52,198 bases of DNA from assembly GCA_030680415.1 (NCBI GenBank), contig JAUXVE010000028.1, positions 1-52,198 on the forward strand, read 5' to 3'. Source of the stretch: Rubrivivax sp. GTDB lineage: Bacteria > Pseudomonadota > Gammaproteobacteria > Burkholderiales > Burkholderiaceae_C. This document shows, piece after piece, positions 43,255 through 52,000 of this stretch; the first letter of the stretch is position 1, and every line of letters begins with the position of its first letter. The translations under genes were made by a program, and so were the position numbers. The notes beneath the pieces are model-generated. The model was not told the origin of the DNA and ran no database searches. It saw only the letters and a program-made list of their open reading frames with translations.

Positions 43255-45027
43255 ATGAATCTGTCTTCCTTTTCCGCCCGCCTGCGCTGGTGCGTCGCGG
43301 TCTTCGCCCTGGCCGCTTGCCCGGCGTGGGCGGCCAGCTCTTTCGACCTCTGGGGCGAAGCATTTGCCGCCCAATGGATGCGCCTGTCGCCAGAGCGCAG
43401 CACGGCCGCGCAGTATTTCACTGGAGCCGAACAGGACGAGCTGGACGGTCAGCTCAGCCCACCCGAACTGGAGCGTCGCCAACGCCAGCGCGCACTGGCC
43501 AGCGAGGGCCTGGCGCAAATTGACATCTTCACGGCCGGCACCTTGACGCCCAGCCAGCAGATCGACGCAGCCACCATGCGCTGGAGCCTGCAGCGCAGCT
43601 TGGCTGGCATGCCGTTCGAGGACCACGGCTTTGCCTTCAACCAACTCAATGGCTTGCAAGTCAACGCGGTCAATTTCTTGACGCAGACCCACCCGATGCG
43701 CCGCCCAGGCGATGTTCAGACGTACCTGGCGCGGCTGCGCCAGTTGCCGGCGCGACTGGACGACACGGTGGCGCGCGCGCGGCGCAGTGCCGAGCGCGGC
43801 CTGTTGCCTCCCCGCTTCGTTCTGGAGCGCGCACGCACGCAAGTTGAGCAGTTCCTGGCACCCGCTGCCGCAGACAACCTGTTTGTCAGCGCGCTGGCCG
43901 AGCGCACAGCCAGCATGGCGTCACTGGATGGGGCGCAACGTCAACAGGCTCTGATGCAGGCTCAAGTGCTGGTGGCTGAGCAGGTACGCCCTGCTTACCA
44001 ACGCGTCCTGGACTTGCTCAATGCGCTGCACCCGCGTACAAATGGCGACGCCGGCCTGTGGCGACTGCCGGATGGTGCGGCGGCGTACCAACAGGCCCTG
44101 GCCTCCAACACCACCACGGCGCTGACGGCGGACGAGATTCACGCCATGGGTTTGCGCGAGCTTGCCCGCATCGAGGCCGAGATGGACCGTGTACTCACAG
44201 GCCTGGGTCGCATTGAGGGCAGTGTCAGCCAGCGCATGCGCACACTCAGCGCGGAGTCGCAATTGCCAGCCGAGCCCGATCCTCGGCCCATGATTTTGGC
44301 GCGTTATGACGAATACATCCGTGCTGCCGAGCGCCGCGCTGCGCCTCTATTCAAGCTCAAACCGACGGCGCCCGTCGAGGTGCGGCGTGTGCCCGCGCTG
44401 ATTGAGCGCACCGCTAGCGCCTACTACACCACGCCTGCGCCGGATGGCAGCCGTCCGGGTATCTTCTGGGTGCCACTGCCGGGTCCCGTCTTTAACGTGA
44501 TGGGCATGCGCAGCCTGGCCGTGCACGAGGCCGTGCCTGGACACCACTTCCAGCTTGCCTTGCAGCAAGAACAGCTTGACTTGCCGCGCTGGCGGCAACT
44601 GCGCGTCTTCAGCGGCGGTAGCGCGCACAGCGAGGGCTGGGCGCTATACGCCGAGCGCTTGGCGATTGACGAGGGTTGGTACGAGGGCGACCCCCATTCC
44701 CTTTTGGGTGCGCTTGGCGCGCAGTTGTTTCGAGCACGCCGATTGGTGGTGGACACGGGCCTGCACGCCAAACGTTGGACGCGTCAGCAGTCGATTGACT
44801 ACGGCATCGAAGCCTCCGAGGTCGAACGCTACGTTGCCAATCCTGGCCAAGCCACGGCTTACATGGTGGGCATGCTGCGTATCCTGGCGCTGCGTGAAGA
44901 AGCCCGAACGACGATGGGCGCGCGTTTCTCACTGCCGGGCTTTCATGACATCGTGTTAAGAGCGGGGTCCGTGCCACTGGACGTGCTCGGCGACTTGGTG
45001 CGTCGCTGGGCCACCGGGCCGTGGTGA
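43255..45027 (+). CDS. DUF885 family protein, probable secreted metallopeptidase-like
   Basis: A 590-residue DUF885 protein. An N-terminal signal peptide is evident (hydrophobic stretch about residues 11-26, cleavage near AWA). The motif HEAVPGHHFQLAL carries a metal-site pattern used by this family, and a following GWALYAERLAID contains the Glu expected to complete it. Function in bacteria is not well established; a carboxypeptidase-like activity has been proposed from motif similarity. The ATG at 43255 follows a GGGAATTTCA leader. It is read alone and ends 6 bases before the convergent oxidoreductase gene. Confidence 0.88.
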   Translation: MNLSSFSARLRWCVAVFALAACPAWAASSFDLWGEAFAAQWMRLSPERSTAAQYFTGAEQDELDGQLSPPELERRQRQRALASEGLAQIDIFTAGTLTPSQQIDAATMRWSLQRSLAGMPFEDHGFAFNQLNGLQVNAVNFLTQTHPMRRPGDVQTYLARLRQLPARLDDTVARARRSAERGLLPPRFVLERARTQVEQFLAPAAADNLFVSALAERTASMASLDGAQRQQALMQAQVLVAEQVRPAYQRVLDLLNALHPRTNGDAGLWRLPDGAAAYQQALASNTTTALTADEIHAMGLRELARIEAEMDRVLTGLGRIEGSVSQRMRTLSAESQLPAEPDPRPMILARYDEYIRAAERRAAPLFKLKPTAPVEVRRVPALIERTASAYYTTPAPDGSRPGIFWVPLPGPVFNVMGMRSLAVHEAVPGHHFQLALQQEQLDLPRWRQLRVFSGGSAHSEGWALYAERLAIDEGWYEGDPHSLLGALGAQLFRARRLVVDTGLHAKRWTRQQSIDYGIEASEVERYVANPGQATAYMVGMLRILALREEARTTMGARFSLPGFHDIVLRAGSVPLDVLGDLVRRWATGPW

Positions 45028-45033
45028 GTGAGA

Positions 45034-45903
45034 TCAGCCGATGCCGTTCTGACTGGCCAGTTCCAGGAACAGGGCCGAGTGGTCAAGGTCGCTCAGGCCG
45101 TGCTCGGCGGCTTGTGCATAGAGGCTTTCGAACAAGCGGGTGATCGGGGCCTCAAAGCCGATTTCTTCGGCCGTGGCAAGGGCGTTGCGCAGGTCCTTGA
45201 GTTGGATCGACAAGCGGGCGTGGGCATTGAAATTGTGCTCCACCATCCGCTGCCCGTGCACTTGCAGGATGCGGCTGTCGGCAAAGCCGCCGGTGATGGC
45301 TTCCTTGACCTTGGCCATGCTGGCGCCGCCTTTTCGGCACAGTAGCAGGGCCTCAGCCACCGCGCCGATGGTGATACCCACAATCATCTGGTTGGCGAGT
45401 TTGGCCAACTGGCCGCAGCCATGCGGACCCACGTGGGTGGCCCGCCCAAAGACTGCGAAGATTGGACTTGCCTGTTCAAAGGCAGCCGCTTTGCCGCCAA
45501 CCATGATGGCGAGCGTGCCACTTTCGGCGCCCAGCGTGCCGCCGGAGACCGGTGCATCAAGGTGCGTGATGCCGATTTCGCTCAGGCGCGCGGCGTGGTC
45601 GCGTGCTTGCTCTGGCTTGATCGAGGACATGTCGATCACGGTGGAGCCTGGCCGTAGCGCCTCTGCAACGCCAAGGTCGAACAGCACGTGGGTCACGACC
45701 TCGCCGCTGTCCAGCAGGCAAATCACCGTGTCGGCCTGCGCGGCGGCGTCGGCCGCCCGGGCGTGGATGTGCGCGCCATAGGCGGACAGCGGATCGGCCT
45801 TGGCCTTGGTGCGGTTCCACACATGCACCGTATGGCCGGCTTCACACAAGCGCCGGGACATGGGAAGTCCCATATTGCCGATTCCCAAAACTGCGATTTT
45901 CAT
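45034..45903 (-). CDS. NAD(P)-dependent beta-hydroxyacid dehydrogenase (GarR/HIBADH family)
   Basis: A 289-residue protein with Rossmann turn GIGNMG, substrate motif DAPVSGGTLGAE and catalytic Lys in CGQLAKLANQ. It follows the standard pattern for 2-hydroxy-3-oxopropionate reductase and relatives, unlike the divergent paralog at 8155-9063. The ATG at 45903 is chosen because it gives MKIAVLGIGNMG; an upstream ATG at 45933 is less likely. The substrate is undefined; tartronate semialdehyde or a short hydroxyacid is plausible. It is divergent from the alpha/beta hydrolase gene across 180 bases with no clear promoter. Confidence 0.88.
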   Translation of the reverse strand: MKIAVLGIGNMGLPMSRRLCEAGHTVHVWNRTKAKADPLSAYGAHIHARAADAAAQADTVICLLDSGEVVTHVLFDLGVAEALRPGSTVIDMSSIKPEQARDHAARLSEIGITHLDAPVSGGTLGAESGTLAIMVGGKAAAFEQASPIFAVFGRATHVGPHGCGQLAKLANQMIVGITIGAVAEALLLCRKGGASMAKVKEAITGGFADSRILQVHGQRMVEHNFNAHARLSIQLKDLRNALATAEEIGFEAPITRLFESLYAQAAEHGLSDLDHSALFLELASQNGIG

Positions 45904-46083
45904 GATGGTGTCCGAGATACTGGTACTGGCCAACGCAAATCGATTCTCTGGATGCAGAATACATCAGCCCCAAGCGGGGTGGGGCAGCGCGAGGGCCGCA
46001 AGGCTGTCGTTGGGCTGACGACCGTGCCACGAATGTGCCAAGATCGTCGCCGCGCTGGCGCTACAGCGACCAAGGAGCTTGCC

Positions 46084-46953
46084 GTGACGACTCGTGACCC
46101 CGATTGGCTGGACCGCATGTACAACAACCGGGCCTTGGTGGCCGGTTCGGCCGAGCAATTGCGTGGCTGGAGCGAGGCCTCGGCGCTCGCCCGAACCTTG
46201 CTTGACGGCAGCCTGGGCGTGCCCTACGGGGACGCTCTAGGTGAAACGCTCGATGTGTACCCCAGCGCCCAACCAGACGCCCCGGTGCTGGTCTTCATTC
46301 ACGGCGGCTACTGGCGTGCCTTGCACAGTAGCGACCATGCCTTTGTTGCGCCACCCTTCGTGCGGGCCGGCGCCTGCGTGGTGGTACCCAATCATGCTTT
46401 GTGTCCGACCGTGCGTGTCGGTGACATCGTGATGCAGATGGTGCGTGCGCTGGCCTGGGTGCACCAGCACATCGCCGGGTATGGCGGTGATCCGTCGCGC
46501 ATATCGGTGGTCGGTCATTCGGCGGGGGGCCATTTGGCGGCCATGATGCTGGCCTGCCGCTGGCCCAGCTTGCAACGTGAACTGCCGACGGATCTGGTGC
46601 GCAACGGCATGAGCATTTCCGGTTTGCATGAGTTGGAGACGATTCGGCGCACGCCTTTTCTTCAGGTGTCGCTGGGGCTCACGCCCGAAGAAGCCTGCGC
46701 GGCGAGCCCAGCCTGGCTGGTACCCGACGCACGAAGCCGTGGAACAGGTGAACTGTATGCGGTGGTGGGTGGCCAGGAGAGCCCAGAGTTCCTGCGCCAG
46801 CATCGTTTGATCCGGTCAGCTTGGGGCCAGCGCCGGGTGCCGGTGTGCGAAGTGCTGCCTGGCCTGAACCACTTCACCATCCTTGCGGCGCTCACTCAGC
46901 CGGGGCAGCGCCTGCACCAACTGGTCTGTCAACTGCTGGGACTGCCGACCTGA
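46084..46953 (+). CDS. alpha/beta hydrolase, kynurenine-formamidase-like
   Basis: A 289-residue alpha/beta hydrolase. The oxyanion motif HGGYW is followed by the nucleophile elbow GHSAGG, and a C-terminal His sits in LNHFTIL. The family includes carboxylesterases and arylformamidases; the HGGYWRAL segment and size match the kynurenine-formamidase-like subgroup, but no other tryptophan catabolism gene is nearby. The start is GTG at 46084 with AAGGAG six bases upstream. Its stop lies 5 bases before the convergent guaC stop. Confidence 0.85.
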   Translation: MTTRDPDWLDRMYNNRALVAGSAEQLRGWSEASALARTLLDGSLGVPYGDALGETLDVYPSAQPDAPVLVFIHGGYWRALHSSDHAFVAPPFVRAGACVVVPNHALCPTVRVGDIVMQMVRALAWVHQHIAGYGGDPSRISVVGHSAGGHLAAMMLACRWPSLQRELPTDLVRNGMSISGLHELETIRRTPFLQVSLGLTPEEACAASPAWLVPDARSRGTGELYAVVGGQESPEFLRQHRLIRSAWGQRRVPVCEVLPGLNHFTILAALTQPGQRLHQLVCQLLGLPT

Positions 46954-46958
46954 CGTGG

Positions 46959-47936
46959 CTACATCAGCAAATGTTCGCCGGCATTGTCGCCGCCCAGGGT
47001 GACGTAATTCACTTTGCGAATGTCCATCAGTTTCTTGCCGCCGGCGTAACTGATCGAACTCTGAATGTCCTGCTCCATCTCGATCATGGTTTCTGACAGC
47101 CGGCCCTTGATGGGTTCCAGAATGCGTTTGCCCTCGACGTGTTTGTACTCACCCTTGTTGAAGTCGCTGGCCGAGCCGTAGTATTCCTTGTACAACGTGC
47201 CGTCCACCTCGACGGTCTGGCCCGGGCTCTCCTCATGGCCGGCCAGCATCGAGCCGATCATGACCATGGTGGCGCCAAAGCGAATCGATTTGGCGATGTC
47301 ACCATGTTCGCGGATGCCGCCGTCGGCGATGATGGGCTTGGTGGCAACCCGCGCGCACCACTTGAGCGCGCTGAGTTGCCAGCCGCCGGTGCCAAAGCCG
47401 GTCTTGAGTTTGGTGATGCACACCTTGCCCGGGCCGATGCCGACCTTGGTTGCGTCGGCGCCCCAGTTCTCCAGGTCAATCACGGCCTCGGGCGTGGCCA
47501 CATTGCCGGCGATGATGAAGGCTGATGGCAGCTTTTCTTTCAGGCAGGCAATCATGTTCTTGACGCTGTCGGCGTGGCCGTGGGCGATGTCAATCGTGAC
47601 GTAGTCGGGCGTCAACCCCAGGCGCACCATCTCGTCAACGGTGTCGTAGTCGGCTTGTTTCACACCCAGGGAGATCGACGCGTACAAGCCCTGCGCCTTC
47701 ATGTCCTGCACGAACTTGAGGTTGTCGAAGTCGAAGCGGTGCATCACGTAGAAATAGCCCTGCCGCGCCAGCCAGGCACAGATGGACTCGTTGACCACCG
47801 TTTTCATATTGGCGGGCACCACGGGGATGCGAAAACGTCGGCCACCGAGCTCGGTGCTGGCGTCGCACTCGGATCGGCTATCCACGCGGCACTTGCGCGG
47901 CAGTAGCAGGATGTTGTCGTAGTCGAAGATTTCCAT
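46959..47936 (-). CDS. guaC: GMP reductase
   Basis: A 325-residue enzyme converting GMP to IMP with NADPH. The catalytic Cys lies in [11 protein letters not shown], and [20 protein letters not shown] and [14 protein letters not shown] are phosphate-binding parts of the IMPDH/GMPR barrel. The absence of CBS domains and the length identify it as GMP reductase. The ATG at 47936 gives [15 protein letters not shown], the family start. A strong minus-strand terminator hairpin lies 77 bases before this start, between it and the REC-GGDEF gene. It is likely its own transcription unit. Confidence 0.94.
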   Translation of the reverse strand: MEIFDYDNILLLPRKCRVDSRSECDASTELGGRRFRIPVVPANMKTVVNESICAWLARQGYFYVMHRFDFDNLKFVQDMKAQGLYASISLGVKQADYDTVDEMVRLGLTPDYVTIDIAHGHADSVKNMIACLKEKLPSAFIIAGNVATPEAVIDLENWGADATKVGIGPGKVCITKLKTGFGTGGWQLSALKWCARVATKPIIADGGIREHGDIAKSIRFGATMVMIGSMLAGHEESPGQTVEVDGTLYKEYYGSASDFNKGEYKHVEGKRILEPIKGRLSETMIEMEQDIQSSISYAGGKKLMDIRKVNYVTLGGDNAGEHLLM

Positions 47937-48012
47937 GGTTTCCAAGCTCCAGTCAATGGTTAAGCAACACATGAGCGCTTGGATTGGGTCCGGTCCCGTG
48001 GCGCGCGCAGCC

Positions 48013-48046
48013 AAAAAAAACCGGACCTCAATTGCTTGGGCCCGGT
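48013..48046 (-). terminator. intrinsic terminator between the REC-GGDEF gene and guaC
   Basis: On the minus strand ACCGGGCC (48046-48039) pairs with GGTCCGGT (48027-48020) with one G-U pair, and T8 follows (48020-48013). It lies about 80 bases after the REC-GGDEF stop, so it most simply ends the kinase operon; attenuation of guaC is an alternative. Confidence 0.88.
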
Positions 48047-48084
48047 GACTGATTGTATCGGAGTCGAACATCCCCAATCAGTTG

Positions 48085-48126
48085 GGGACAGAGCGTCGCG
48101 ACGCTCCGGTCTGTCCCGCAAGGTCT
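48085..48126 (-). repeat. palindromic repeat just after the REC-GGDEF gene
   Basis: GGGACAGA (48085-48092) and TCTGTCCC (48110-48117) flank the self-complementary GCGTCGCGACGC (48093-48104). The right side continues into a block shared, inverted, with 43127-43158. It ends at the REC-GGDEF stop codon. Confidence 0.78.
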
Positions 48127-49076
48127 CAGACCAGCCGATCTCCACAGCTTCGCGCGCGCCCGCTGCTTTTGGCTCGGTACAACTGCGCATCGGCCAAGCC
48201 CAGCAATTCACTGGCCGATCCGCCGGTGGCACCTTCCCGCGCCGCCACACCCAGGCTGATCGTGACCACTGGCGCGGCGTCGGAGTGGGCGTGGGCAATG
48301 TCCAGTGCCCGCACATGCCGTTCCAACTGGGTCGCCAGTTCCGTGGCGTCGTCAAAGGCCGTCTCTGGCAGGATGCAGGCAAACTCTTCGCCACCATAGC
48401 GGGCCACGACGTCAGCCGGGCGGCGCAGGTTGCTTCGCAGCGTGGCCGCGACCTGCTTGAGGCAGTCGTCTCCCGCTTGGTGGCCGTAGTGATCGTTGTA
48501 GCGCTTGAAGAAATCAACGTCCAGCAGGATCATCGACAACGGCGTGCCGGTGCGCACGCTGCGCGCCCATTCCAGGGCAAGCTGCGGGTCGAAAAAACGA
48601 CGGTTGTAGACGCCAGTGAGTCCGTCCAGAAAGACCAGTTGGCGCAACAGATCGGCCTGAAACTTAAGCGTCAGTTGAGTTTTGACACGGGCCTGCACGA
48701 CCTTTGGATTGACCGGTTTGGCAATGAAGTCGACCGCTCCCAGATCGAGCCCCTTGGTTTCCTGCTCAGGGTCATCGTGGGAGGTCACGAAAATCACGGG
48801 GATGTGGCGCAGCGCTTCGTCGGCCTTGAGCTGCCGGCAGACTTCGAAGCCATCCATGCCCGGCATCACCACATCGAGCAGCACCAGATCGGGCAGCTTG
48901 TCGCGGCACACTTGCAGCGCCTGCATGCCGGTGGTCGCCATGAAGACCTGGCAGTCGGCGGCAAAGGCCTGGTACAGCACCTGAATGTTGATGGCTTGGT
49001 CGTCCACCACCAACAGCTTGGGCCGGCTTGGACGCGCCATTGGCAAGTGCGCCATGACTGGCTCAACATTGAGCAT
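48126..49076 (-). CDS. response regulator diguanylate cyclase (REC-GGDEF)
   Basis: A 316-residue two-domain protein. The receiver domain (about residues 20-135) has the acidic pair DD at 25-26, phospho-acceptor Asp 68 in LLDVVMPGMDG, Thr in VTSH and Lys in AKPVN. The GGDEF domain (about 145-310) has GGEEF at 228-232 and an I-site RxxD (RPAD, 219-222) five residues before it. Phosphorylation by the partner kinase should control cyclic di-GMP synthesis. Its start overlaps the last 14 bases of the hybrid kinase gene, so the two are co-translated. ATG at 49076 is used; a second in-frame ATG follows seven codons later. Confidence 0.93.
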   Translation of the reverse strand: MLNVEPVMAHLPMARPSRPKLLVVDDQAINIQVLYQAFAADCQVFMATTGMQALQVCRDKLPDLVLLDVVMPGMDGFEVCRQLKADEALRHIPVIFVTSHDDPEQETKGLDLGAVDFIAKPVNPKVVQARVKTQLTLKFQADLLRQLVFLDGLTGVYNRRFFDPQLALEWARSVRTGTPLSMILLDVDFFKRYNDHYGHQAGDDCLKQVAATLRSNLRRPADVVARYGGEEFACILPETAFDDATELATQLERHVRALDIAHAHSDAAPVVTISLGVAAREGATGGSASELLGLADAQLYRAKSSGRARSCGDRLV

Positions 49077-52000
49077 GGGTGTCTCCGCTGGTCAACCGCA
49101 TGATGAGGTCTTCACACTGCACGATTGCCCGACCAAAGTCAAGCGCCGCCATGGCGTCGTCCAGGCTGCCCAGTTGACTGGCGTGTGCGCGGTGGGTCCC
49201 CTTCATTTGTTCGAGCGCCGCCAGGGCGCTCATGTCGGAGTCGCGCAGCATCGTTGCAAGGCTACGCAGGTCCTCGGTCAGGCGCCGTAGCTCCGCTGGA
49301 GGCGCTGTTGAGGCCGCAGACGGGGCCGGTGCGCTGCAGGGCGGCGCCAATTGTGCAAGGACTTCCTGCAGGGCGCCGCGGGTGGAGGCCAGGCTGTGCT
49401 CAAGCTCAGCCACGGCGTCGTCGATTGCCAGCGCGGTCGGTGCTGTTCTCACGGCCGATTCGATTCTGGCCGCTACTTGTGACAGCGGCGTGGCACCGAC
49501 CGTGGCCGCCAATCCCTTGAGCGTGTGCAGCAGGCGGGTGGCATCGTCAAACAGCGCGGCGCGCAATTGGTCGGACAACTGCTGCGTCAGGGTCTCGCTG
49601 TCCTGCAAAAACGATCCAAGGGTCCGCGCGTACAAGCTCTTGTTGCCACCGAGGCGATTGAGAGCCGCCATCACGTCGACTTGATCGAAGTCGGGCAGGG
49701 GGCCGATACCCGCTTGGGGTGCCGCCGCGCTGCGCCCGGTCAGTCGCAGCAGCACGGCCACCAGTGAGTCCAGCTCAAAAGGCTTGCCCACGTGTTCATC
49801 CATGCCCGCGTCCAGACAGGCCTGCCGATCCGCAGGCATGGCGTTGGCCGTCATGGCAATGATTGGCAAGTGGCTCAGGCCCAAGGTTTGCCGGATCTCG
49901 CGTGTGGCGGCGTAGCCGTCCATTACGGGCATCTGGATGTCCATCAGCACCGCGTTAAAAACCGGATTGGCCAATGCAACGGCGTGCACCCCGAGTTGGC
50001 CATTGCCCGCGATCTCAACCTGGGCACCTTCGGCGCAGAGCAGTTCCTGCGCCACTTGCTGGTTGATCAGGTTGTCCTCCACCACCAGCAGGCGCATGCC
50101 AGCCAGTCGTTGCCTGCGGGCCTCGGGCTTCAGGCTTTGGCGCAGCCCGGGGTTGGCGAATGCGGCCTTGGCCTCGACCACTGCCTCAAGCAGCATGGAC
50201 GCCGTGACCGGTTTGACCAGGAAGGCATCCAGCAGCGATTGCTCTTGCACGTTTCGTTGCGTCAGCATCTCCCGCCCATGGGCGGTGACCATCACGACAA
50301 TGGGCGCGGGTTCGCCAGCGCTGAGTTCGCGGATGCGTCGGCTGGTTTGCCAGCCATCCATGCCCGGCATTTGCCAGTCGACAAACACCGCTTGGTAGGG
50401 GAAGGCACCTTGCATCAGTTTGGCTTTGCACATCGCAATGGCTTGGGCGCCACTGTCGGCCAGATCGACATTCCATCCCAACGATTCCACCATGGCGGCG
50501 ATCAGCTCGCGCGCGCTCGGGTTGTCGTCGATCACCAGCGTGGTCAGCGGCGTCAGCTCAGTCCGCGTCTGCGCCAGCAGTTCTTGCGCGGTCAAGTCCA
50601 CGCTGGGCAGGCACACGGTGAAGTAAAAAGTGCTGCCGGTTCCCGGCGCGCTGTCGAGCTTGAGCTCACCGCCCATTAGCGCCACCAGCCGTTTGCAGAT
50701 GGACAGGCCCAGGCCGGTGCCGCCATAGCGTCGCGTGGTGGATGCCTCGGCTTGCGAGAAGCCGTCGAAGATATGCGCTTGGTGCTCTGGGGCGATGCCA
50801 ATGCCCGAGTCGCGGATGGCAAAACGCAGGCGTACGTCGTAACCCTCACGCGCCAGCACCTCAACCTTGAGCACCACTTCGCCACGTTCGGTGAACTTGA
50901 TGGCGTTGCCGCCCAGGTTGATCAATACCTGCTGCAGCCGCATGGCGTCGCCGACCAGGGCCTTGGGAACCATCGGGTCGATATCGAACAGCACCTCGAC
51001 AGGTTTGGCCCCGACGTTGGCCGAATAGATCACCGAGAGGTCGCGCAGCAACTGGTCCAGGCGGAACGGTTGCGGGTCCAGCTTCATCTTGCCGGCCTCC
51101 ACCTTGGAGAAGTCCAGGATGTCATTGAGCAGACCCAGCAATGATCTGGCGGCGCCTTCAGTCTTGGTGGTGTAGTCCAACTGGCGGATCGAAAGTTCCG
51201 TGCCGTGCATGAGCTTGAGCATGCCCAGGATGGCGTTCATCGGTGTGCGGATTTCGTGGCTCATGTTGGCCAGGAACTGGCTCTTGGAACGCGAAGCCTG
51301 CTCAGCCGCCTCGGTGGCGTTTCTCAGCTCGGTGATGTCGGTGTAACTGGTCACAAAGCCGCCGCCGGGCATGGGTGCGCCGCGCACTTCCACGGTCACG
51401 CCACCCGGTCGCTGGCGCTCAAACTGATGCGCTTTGGCGTGTCTCATCCACTCGACTCTGGCGTCCGTGATGGTCTGCGGGTCGCCTGGCCCATATTCGC
51501 CGCGCATGGCGTTAAAGCGGACGATGCTCTCAAAGGTCGTCACCGGTCCGGCAAATAGCGAGTCCGGGAGATCCATCAACTTGCGAACCTGCGGGTTGTC
51601 GGCCACCAGGTTGAGGTGGCGGTCCATCACGCTCAAGCCGACCGGGATGTTGAGCAGGATGTTTTGCAGCAATTGGTTGCGTTCGCTGATTTCCTGCTCA
51701 AGCTTCTTGCGCTCGGTGATGTCGCGCCGAATCGAGATGTATTTCTCAATCACGCCGTTTTCGTCGGCCAGCGGCGCGATCATGCCGTCCACCCAGTAGA
51801 AGCTGCCGTCCTTGGCCTGGTTGCAGACTTCACTGCGCCACGGTTGGTTGCTCGAAATCGTTTGCCATGCCTGAGCCCAGAAACTCGGCGGGTGCACGCC
51901 CGAGTTCACAATATTGTGGCTCGCGCCGATCAGCTCTGCCTCGGCGTAACCCGAGATTCGGCAAAAGGCCTCATTGACGCGGGTGATCGTGCCCGCCGGG

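Noticed and set aside
47937..48060. purine-type riboswitch before guaC
   Set aside because: No conserved purine-aptamer core could be found; the only strong element is an ordinary terminator hairpin.
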